Made by a program: the position numbers and the translations under genes. A stretch of DNA of 64,000 nt from an uncultured Clostridium sp. (GTDB lineage: Bacteria > Bacillota > Clostridia > TANB77 > CAG-508), in contig CAOKXF010000001.1 of the NCBI GenBank assembly GCA_948473335.1, forward strand, positions 1-64,000, written 5' to 3'. Under the pieces are notes generated by a model. That model did not search any database and was not told where the DNA came from. It was given only the letters and a program-made list of their open reading frames with translations. Positions 1 to 10,600 of the stretch are shown in pieces (position 1 is the first letter of the stretch; every line of letters starts with the position of its first letter).

Positions 1-19
1 ACGCCTGCAGGGTTCAGTG

Positions 20-180
20 CTACTTGATATAAAGTGCTGCCCTCGAACCGTCTGCTGCTGTAACTACTGCCAGGACCGTAGCTGACGTAGCGGTAATGCG
101 CTGGAAAATTGGAACCTGTATTGTAGGAACTGCCTCCGCGGACGTACCTGTCAGACCCACCGTCGGCCTCCATGGTCCAC
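20..180 (-). repeat. Candidate DGR variable region (GC-rich 3' end of the lectin-fold gene)
   Basis: This stretch is conspicuously GC-rich within a very AT-rich gene and encodes the end of the lectin fold. Many codons end in C or T with scattered first and second bases (GAC, TAC, GTC, AGC, CAT, GGT). That is the pattern expected when AAC/AAT codons of a template repeat are diversified at adenines. The template repeat and reverse transcriptase would lie downstream, beyond position 1, so the assignment is inference. Confidence 0.5.
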
Positions 181-1190
181 TCCAAAACATTTCCAGCAAG
201 GTCATAAATATTGTTGGCATTCGTATACTCAGTACTTCCTGTTGGTACTCTTGTTTGACTATTAGTAGCTTTAGTCGATGTCCTTCCTGATGTGTTTGTA
301 TACTCAAATCTTGCATTATTATAATTTCCCCATGATGTTGAGTTTTTTACTTCCTCATTTGTCTTACTTCCTGTATCTATTAACCATTTCAATACTTCAT
401 CAAACTGGATTCCCCACACCATATTTGTTGTTACATTCTCATTTAATCCACTTATCCTTTTACTTCTTTTATATGTATCATACCAATTTACACTATGTAT
501 ATCTGTGTTCATTTTTACTACTACTGGTACATTCTTTGATAGATTTCCTGTCTCATATCTTCCGATATAAAATCCTCCATATGTATCTACACTTTTTACC
601 ATTTCATAAAAACTTTGTTGCATCTCTTTTAAGAACTTGTCCCTTGTTATTCCATTCATATACTGCGTTAAATATGTTCCATCTTTATCATAACTTACTA
701 CTGATGGTTCTCTTGTCCCTGTTGCCCTTGTATATCCTGTTGTTGCAAAATTATAGTATGCTCCATACATATTGCTTCCTGACATATAATACATATCTCC
801 TGCATTCTCTATTGGTATCCACACAAACTGATTTCTTGTTCTTTTTGCTTCCTCAAGATTTGCATCTGTAACTTCTTCTTCTCCTTCATATATTACAAAT
901 CCTCCATTCACTGTCCTCTCACTTTCAACAGAAGAAGCAACATATCCTTTTGGCACAGGTACTTGCACAGGTGTTTCATCACTGCTTTCTATTAAATTTA
1001 TATTGCTTAAATCCATTTCTTTATTAAACTCTAGTTCTCCATATTCTAATATATTTGCTTTTCTAATATTAAAAAATAGAAAGATAGTAATTAAGATAAT
1101 GGAAATAAGTAGGGAGGAGAAGAGTATAACATATATAATTTTATTTTTTATATTATTATTTGATTTTGTAAAATTCTTCTTATTTTTCAA
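20..1190 (-). CDS. Membrane-anchored FGE/C-type-lectin-fold surface protein with variable C-terminus, read through a +1 shift
   Basis: The gene starts at TTG (1190-1188) behind a GGAGG ribosome site. Residues about 15-40 are one hydrophobic segment, which suggests an anchor with the rest outside. The C-terminal third resembles formylglycine-generating-enzyme/C-type-lectin domains: it has DLAGNVLEWT, then YVRGGSSYN. The upstream frame stays open to the window edge, but the usual family ending (GSR..LYIK then stop) lies in the +1 frame and ends at 20. The frames join if the C of the in-frame CGG at 50-48 is skipped, giving SSRGSRAALYIK and about 389 residues. The last ~160 bp are far richer in G+C than the rest. 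Such domains are typical targets of diversity-generating retroelements. No formylglycine-generating activity is implied. Alternatives to recoding are a real frameshift or an assembly error in a variable region. Confidence 0.7.
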
Positions 1191-1228
1191 CTTTTTATCC
1201 TCCAACAAATTAGTAATTATATATTTTC

Positions 1229-1257
1229 ATATTAATAATTTAATAATTTGATGTCAA
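1229..1257 (-). promoter_or_regulatory. Sigma-A-type promoter for the lectin-fold gene
   Basis: On the minus strand TTGACA (1257-1252) is followed after 17 bp by TAATAT (1234-1229), about 40 bp before the TTG start. The rest of 1191-1622 is A-rich intergenic DNA between divergent genes, with no further gene that I can support. Confidence 0.6.
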
Positions 1258-1367
1258 TGAAATTAACAAAGAAAGTAAAACATGAGAGAAGAAAGTTACC
1301 ATAAAACTTATAGCAATATCGTAAGACAAATGGAAAAAAATACAAACAAAAAGTGTCGAAAAATGTA

Positions 1368-1396
1368 TTGACAAAAAAATAGCAAAATGATAGGAT
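1368..1396 (+). promoter_or_regulatory. Candidate promoter for the giant adhesin
   Basis: TTGACA (1368-1373), a 17-bp spacer and TAGGAT (1391-1396, four of six consensus bases). It would leave an A-rich untranslated leader of about 220 nt before the ATG at 1623. Confidence 0.45.
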
Positions 1397-1622
1397 AAAA
1401 ATAGACAAAAAATATAAAAAAACAACAAAAAAACAGAAAAAACCAAAAGAAAAAAATTGCTAAAACTATAGAAAAATCAATTGATGAAGCAATAATTACC
1501 ATAAGTATATTAGAAAAAAGACCATAATTAAAAAAAATCTTATAATAATCAAAAAGATTTCTAGAAAAGAAACTAATGAAAATAGAAAAACAAAATAAAA
1601 AAAGAGAGAAGGAAAAAGTAAA

Positions 1623-4600
1623 ATGAAAAGAAAAAACTTTACAAAAAGCACAAAAAATAATAAGAAAGTAAAAGAAATACCTCTACTAATAGTGGTATTA
1701 CTTGTCGTATTATTGGTTGCAATAATAGCAAACATAGTAAGCAACAAAAAAGAAAAAAGAGAAATGACGCCAGAAATAGCAAGATCATTAGAATATAATA
1801 GGGTAAATGACGGAGATGAAAATACAGAAAGTGAATATGTAAAATTTGACGCATTCTTTCTAAAAGATTTAGATGGAGATGGAAATGCAGATGCAATAAG
1901 AGGAACATGTAATAGTATAGGAAAAGAAGATACACTATATATGGAGCTAAAAATACTATCAGATGGATATTTTAAAGATGGAACAATAACCATAAATGGA
2001 GACAACTTCTATTTCAATACAAGACTTGTAAAAGATGGCATAATAGCAAACAATTACATAGGAACAAATACAAGAACAATAAAACTAGAACAAATACAAA
2101 ATGGAACACAAAAATTAATAACAGGAATAGTAAGAAGTGGGGATTATTCAAGTAATTATTCAAAAGCATCAGCAATAGGAAGCAACATAAATAACTATAG
2201 TAAAGTGAACAGTATAACAATAACAGGAACACATGTAGCAGATGACAATACAGAAACAAGAATAAATAAAACGATAAATTTTGATGTGGACTGGTATGGA
2301 ACAGCAACAGCAAGAATATCAACAACAAACATAAGAACAGAGTTAAATGATATGGAATCATTAACAAATGGAGACGACCTTAATTTATCATTTACAATAA
2401 AATCATCAGAAACAACAAATCAACTATTATTAAAGAAATCACAATTAGTAGGAACAATACCAGACTTAAATGGATACAAACCAAAAAGTGTAACAATAAC
2501 AGGAAATAATATAACATATACATATGATGAAGGAACACAACAATTTACAGCACAAAGGGAAGCAACAGTTAATGAAAATGGATTAATAACAAATACAGCA
2601 TATACATCATCAACATCATATGAAAAAAGCAATTCATACACAGTAAATGTAGTATATCCAGCAGAAGCATATAATTCAGAAGATATGGCAACAATAGAAT
2701 TATTGGTACCAGTAACTACACATTATGAAGGATATAATAATCCAAATGAGCAATTTGACAATCCATATATATCAAATACAGCAAGTACTACAATAGTAGC
2801 AACATGGAGAAAAAAAGCACCACCACAACAAGTAACTTATTCACCAAGTTATAGTATAACAGTAGGAAGACATACATATACACCAAGTGGATATAGATAT
2901 ATAATATCAAAAGAAAAACCACTAAGAATATACAATGCGATATCTGAAACAGAACCAGAAGACTATTACACAGTAAGATGGTATGCATATACAGGAACAA
3001 ATGGAGAAAGTACAGGATTAACACTAAAAGAAGACAAAAATGGAGACACAAGAACATCAGACATATTTATAAAAAGAGATGCAACAACCCAATCAATGGA
3101 AGAATTAACAACAAATGTAGGAATATATTTTAGTAGTCCACAAGCATTATTAGGAACAGAAGGATGGATAAAAATATACAATGATGAAACAAATGAATTA
3201 ATAACAACATTCACATCAAACAATTGGAATGACTATAGTTCATCAAATCCATATTATTATGAGCAAAGTGTAAAACACATAAGAGTAGAAACAAGTGCAA
3301 CAAACAAGGAAGCAAGTGTATATGTATATAATGTAAAAAAATTAGATGATACATACATAGTAGACAATTACACAATAGAAGAATTTGACAATTTACAATA
3401 TATAAAGAGTAAATTAACAGTATATTTAGGAGATACATTATTAGGAACAACAACACATAATGCAAATTATGAAGCACCATATTCAAGAGCAACAATAGGA
3501 GTAAGCAAAAACAACTTATCAACACAAGAAACATGTGAAAACCAAATAATTACAATAACAACAAGTAACTCATATTATAATGAACAAAAATGGGTAAATG
3601 GTTCATTTGTCTTAAAATTACCAGAACAAATAATAGGAGTAGATGTAAACAATATAAAAATAAGTGAACCATCAGTAACAATATTAGGATATGATGTATA
3701 TGAAGAAAATGGAAACTACTATATAAGAATACTAACAGAAAACGAAACAGAAGCAACATATAATATAACAATAAATTGCAATATAACACCAGACCCAAGA
3801 ACACCAACAGCCAATAAAGCAATTGAATTATATGCATCAAATGAACAAGCATCAAGATATTACAAACCAAGAGAAGACATATATGATGTAAATGGAAACG
3901 CAAATAAAACAGAAGGTGTGGACTACAACACAGTAACACTAAGTCTAATATCACCAAATTCATTATTAACAAACCAAATAGCAACAAACTATGAAGAACA
4001 AGGAAAAGTAACAATAGCACCAAGAGTAGCAAAAATAGATAAAGACCAAAGAAATGCAACAGTAGAAGTAAACCTTACAAATAACTATTCAAGTGAAATA
4101 AGTGATGTATTAATACAAGGAGTAATACCATTTGAAGGAAACAAATTTGTAATAGGAGGAAAAGACTTAGAATCAACATATACAACAACAATGAGTAATA
4201 CAGGAATAACAGTACCACAAGAAATATCAGAATATGTAACAGTATATTACTCAACAAACCCAAATCCAAATAAAAACATAAATGATGAAACAAATGGATG
4301 GACACTTGCAGAAAATGTACAAAACTGGGATGAAATAAAAACATATGTAATAGATTTAGGAGAATATAGACTAAAAAGAGGAGAAAGTAAAACTTTCACA
4401 TATGAAATAAACATACCAAGAGGAATAGAATATAATGAAGTAAGTTATAGTCAACATGCAATATACTTCTCATTACATACAGATGCAGGAAAATATGCAA
4501 CATCAACAGCAGTATCAAAATTAGGATTTATGATAGCAAAACAATATGACTTAGAAATAGTAAAATATCAAGAAAATACAAACAAAAAATTACCAGGAAT

Positions 4601-7600
4601 AACATTTACAGTAACAGAAGAAGGAGCAAAAACAAAAAATATTAAAGTAACAAATGAAGAAGGAAAATTTATAATACCTGGACTATATGCAGAAAAAACA
4701 TATACAATAAAAGAAATAAGGACAACCAGTGATTATGTATTAAATCCAGAAGAAATAACATTCTATACATATACAGATGATGCAGGAGTATTACATATAA
4801 AATATAAAAACAAAGATGGAAGTGAAACAGAAACGAAGCCAAGCAGTATAAAAGATGTAAATGTAACAAAAGAAGAAGGAGAAGACACAAAAGTACAAAT
4901 ATCAATAGAAAACCAAGTAAAAGCAAAACTAAAAATAGTAAAGAAAAATGGTGAAGAATTACTAAGAAATGTAAAATTCAAATTAAATGGAAGAGGAAAA
5001 ACAAATGTAACAGTAACAACAAATGCAGAGGGAGAAATAAATGTATCAGGACTATATTTAAATGAGACATATACACTAGAAGAAACAAGAGCAGTAGGAT
5101 ATTACTTGATAGAAGGACCAATAACATTTAAGATAACAAGTACTGCAAGCGGATTTAATTTAGAAGTAACAGCACCAGATGGACATATGCCAAATAAAAC
5201 AATAACAACAGAAAATGAAATACCAACAATCAACTTAGAGGTACAAGACAATAAAATACCAACATACAGCTTAGAATTAAAGAAATATGCCAAAGAGGAA
5301 GAAATACTATTATCAGGTGCACAATTTAAAATATTTGGAGAAGGAATATCAGAAAACGGAGAGACATATGCAACAGATGAAAATGGAGTATTAAGAATAG
5401 ACGGACTATATGAATATGTAGAAGAAGATGGAGCAGCAAAAGGTGGAATAACAGGAGAATATACAATAAAAGAAATATATGCACCAGAAGGATATGCATT
5501 AGACTCAACACCAATAAAGTTCAAAGGTAAAAGAAATGCAGAAGGAAATTTAGAAATAGAAGTTTTAGAAGGAGAAGCGCAAATAAGGACAGTTACAACA
5601 ACTAATACAGAAACAGGAGAAACAACAAGTCATCTAGACAAAGAAGTAAGAGAAGCAAACACAGCAAATCCAATATTTGCATTCTCGGTAGAAAATCCAC
5701 CGATATTTGAAGTAACAAAAATAGATGGAAAAACAAAACAAATATTGCCAAATACAAAATTTCAAGTATATTCACTAGATGAAAATAGAAATGCGACAAT
5801 AGCAAAAGATATAAATGGTGAATATATAGGGACACTAGAGGGAGAGGCACCTACAGAAATAACATTCACATCAGCAGGAACTTATCCATGGCAAAAAAAT
5901 GAGGATGGAGTATGGTATAGTGGAAATAAAGGAAAATCAAGTACTTCAACAACAATGACATCAAATGAATTTACAATAATAGAGCCAAGAACAATAAAAT
6001 TCGAATGGACAGTATCATCAGAAAGTGCAAATTATGATTATTTATATTATACAATAAAGAATGTAAACACAAATGCAACTATAGGAGGAGACACATCAGC
6101 AAATAGAATAGGCGGAGTAGATAGAGGAACAGTATATGAAAGTCTAAAATGGGATACAAAAACTATTGACTTAACACCTGGAACATACACAATTTCATTT
6201 ACTTATAAAAAAGATGGTTCACAAGACAAAGGATTAGACACAGGATATGTAAGAAATGTTGATTTAGGAATGTCAGGAAAATATATAGTAACAAGTAACG
6301 AATTAGGAAAAATATCATTAAACTTACCAGAAGGACTATATAAGATAGTAGAAATAGAAGCACCAGAAGGATATGCATTACCAGAAAAAGAAGAAGACAG
6401 AACATATTACTTTGGAATAGGAAGTTCAAAACCAGAAGAAACAGAATTCAAGCTAGAATGGAATAATGGAGTAAGCGGAACAAAATGGAATGAAATAAAC
6501 TCAACATATGCAACAGATGATGAAGGAATAATAGCAGTAGGAAGTATATATGAACAAGTAGATTTAAATGATGATAGAACAATAGATTTAACATCAGAAG
6601 GAGAAAAAGACGGAGTAATAATAAAGTACAACAAAGATGGAGAAATAGAATGGGCAAAAAACATTGGAGGAACAAAAGATGATGAATTCATAAAAGTAGT
6701 ACAAACATCAGATGGAGGATATGCATTAGTAGGGCATATTACAAGTAGTGATATAAATGTGGACCCAACAATAAGAACAAATGGATTACAAGACGCAATA
6801 TTAATGAAAATAGATTCAACAGGAAATTACCAATGGAGTAAAATAATTGGAGGAGAAATAGACGATTATGCATACTCAATAATAGAAGATAGCAACCAAA
6901 ACTTAATAGTAACAGGAGCATTTTATAGCACAACACTAAATATAGCAGAAGGAATAACGACAACAAGTTTAGGACAGATGGATGGATATGTAGTATCATT
7001 TACAAGTAATGGAACATACAATTGGCATCAAAGAATAGGTGGAACAAGTGATGTACAAGCAGTAGGAGTAACAGAAACAGCAAATGGATATGTAGTAGTA
7101 GCAAATTATAATGGAACAGTAAATGTAAACACAGACAAAACAGCAACAGCAGCATCAAAAGGGGGACAAGATGGAATCTTAATAGCTTATGACGAAACAG
7201 GAAACTATTCATGGCATAAATCAATAGGAGGTTCAGCAAACGAGCAATTAACAGGAATAATCACAACAACAGATGGACAAATTTTAACATATGGAAATTA
7301 TGCAAGTAGTATAGACTTAAATGCAGATGGAACAAATGAATTAACAACAAAGGGATCATACGATAATATGATAATAAAATACACAATAGATGGAGAATAT
7401 TTATCACATCTTGCATATGGTGGAGCACAAGATGACGGAATAACACAAGTAGTAGAGACAGAAGATGGAGGGCTATTAATAGGAGGATACACATATTCAA
7501 CAGCAATAGACATAAATGGAGATGGAACAAATGATTTAGCAGGTGCAGGTACATCATCATCTAGTGGATATGTAATCAAACTAAGTCAAGATAATGAATT

Positions 7601-10600
7601 ACAATATGCAGATAATATAAAAGGAAGTTCATATGACCAAGTAGCTACAGTACAAGAAACAGAAGATGGAGGATATATAGCAGGAGGAAGTACAAGTTCT
7701 ACAAATGTAACAGTAACAGGAAAAGCAGGAACAATGGCATCAAAAGGATATTCAGATGGATTTGTAATAAAATATAACAATGTAGTAATAGCATCAGAAA
7801 TACCAGCAGCACAATCATTAACAATAGAAAACTTTATCCAAGAATTCAAAATAACAACAGAAAATAAAACAGTAGATGAAACAGGAAATCTAATAGGTGG
7901 AACAATAACAGGACAATATGGAATATTTGATGGAACACAATATCCAGAAAGTGGACATATACAATATGTAGAAAAGGTTGAATACAACCAAAACAGTATC
8001 AATGAAATAGTAATAACACCAGAAGAAAACTATGCTGTAACATCAGTAAAAATAAATAATGAAACATATCAGTTTGTACCAGATGAAAATGGAGTAGTCA
8101 GAATACCAGTATTTGAAAAAATGTTAGAAAACAAACATATCACAGTAGAATTCAGTAATACAATATCATCAATAGCGGTAAACCATTACCTATGGACAAA
8201 AGAAGATGGAACAACTACAACACCAATAGAAGGAGCAGAAAATGAATACTATACAGGACAAATAGGAACAGCATATACAACATCACCAAATACAGATATA
8301 GACTATGTAATAATAACAAATGCAGACTATTATGGAGCAAGTAACGTGCCAGCAGGATTAGAAGCAGATGATTATTATATACCAACAAATGCAACAGGAA
8401 ATTATACAGATGAACAACAAGTAATCACATATTACTATAAAGAAAAAACATATAAACTAACAGTACACCACTATTTAGAAGGAACAGAAGAACAAGTACC
8501 AAGTATCAATGGAGGAACAGTACAAGACCAAGTAACAGAAGGTCACAAAAAAGACGAGCAATACACAACAGAAAGAGCAGAAGATATAGACTATGCAAAA
8601 TATGAATTAGTAGAAATACCAGTAGAAGCAGAAGGAACAATAACAGAAGACACAACAGTAATATATTACTACAAACTAAAACAATTCAAAATAACAACAG
8701 ATGTAGCAAATGAAGGAGGAAGTATATTAGGACAAAAACAACAACCATATGAAACAGTAACATATGGAGAGAATAGTATAAAAGATATAATAGCAACTCC
8801 AGAAGAAGGATATTATGTAGAAGAAATAACAATAAATGGACAAACAATACAATTCACAGCAAACGCAGACAAAACAGTAACATTAAGTAAATTTGTAAAT
8901 ATGACAGAAGACAAAGAAGTAATAGTAAAATTTGCAAGACTATCAGGAACAGTAATAACACATCACTATATACAAGGTACAACAACAAAAATAACATTAA
9001 AAGATGGAACAGAAGCACAAGATGTAACACAAACAGGACTAGTAGGAGACATATTTGCAACAAAACCACTAGAAGAAAGTGAAACATATTATGAATATGT
9101 TTCATCAAGTGAAACAACAAGTGGAAAATACAAAGAAGAAACACAAGAAGTAATATATTATTATACATTAAGAGAATACAATTACAAAGTAGAATATTAT
9201 TATAGTAATGTAAAAGATGATACAGCTACAGAAACAGCAAAATCAGCATACAAAACACAAATAACACAATATACAGACAAAGTAAAAGATGGATATAAAT
9301 TAGAAAAAACAGAAAATTTACCATTAGAAATAACAGAAAATGAAGAAAACAATATAATTAAAATCTACTATGTAAAAAGAAATGATTTACAATATACAGT
9401 AAACTATTTAGAAAAAGGAACAAATAAAGTAATACATGAACCAAAAACAGAAGGAAATCAAACATTTGAAGAAGTAAAAAATGCAGCAGATGAGGTTATC
9501 ACAATAGAAGGATACAAATATGATAGTTGTGACAAAGAAAGTATAACAATAAAGACAACAGCAAGTGAAAATATAATAAACCTATACTATACAAAACGTT
9601 CAGAATATAGATATACAGTAAATTACTTAGAAAAGGGAACAAATAAAAAATTACATGACCAAAAAGTAGAAGAAAACCAAGAATATCAAGCAACAATAAC
9701 ATCAAGTAATGAAGTAATAGAAATAACTGGATATAAATATGATAGTGTAGATAAAGAAAATATACAAATATCAGTAAATCCAAGTGAAAATGTAATAAAT
9801 ATATATTACACAAAACGAAATGACTTAAAATACACAGTAAATTACTTAGAAGATGTAACAAACAATGTATTACATACACAAAAAACAGTAGAGAACCAAG
9901 AATATGAAAAAGAAATAACAGCAGAAAGTGAAAAAATAGACATAACTGGATATAAATATGTACGTTCTGATAAAACAAGTATAAAAATACAAGTAGATGA
10001 AACACAAAATGTTATAAATCTATACTACACAAAAAGAAACGACTTAAAATACACAGTAAATTACTTGGAAGAAGGAACAGACAAAGTAATACATGAACCA
10101 AAAACAGTAGAGAACCAAGAATATGAAAAAGAAATAACAGCAGAAAGTGAAAAAATAGACATAGAAGAGTATAAGTATGTACGTTCTGACAAAGCAAGTA
10201 TAACAATACAAGTAGATGAAACACAAAATGTCATCAACCTATATTATAAGAGCAAAAAAGTAAAATATACAATAAACTATTTAGAAGAAGACACAGATGT
10301 AGTATTACATGAACCAAAAACAGAGACAGGTATAGAAGATGAAGAAGTAATAGCAGAAAATGAAAAAATAGACATAGAAGGATATGAATATAGTAGTGTA
10401 GATAAAGACAGAATAATGCTAGTAGAAGATGAAACACAGAATGTAATAAACATATACTACATCAAGAGATCAGATTTAAAATATACAGTAAACTACTTAG
10501 AAAAAGGAACAAACAAAGAATTACATGAACCTAAGACAACAGAAAATCAAGTATATGGAGGAACAATATTAGCAAATACAGAAGTAATACAAATAGCAGG

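Noticed and set aside
278..871. Plus-strand ORF of 197 codons at 278
   Set aside because: A Leu/Tyr/Phe/His-rich shadow of the minus-strand lectin-fold gene.
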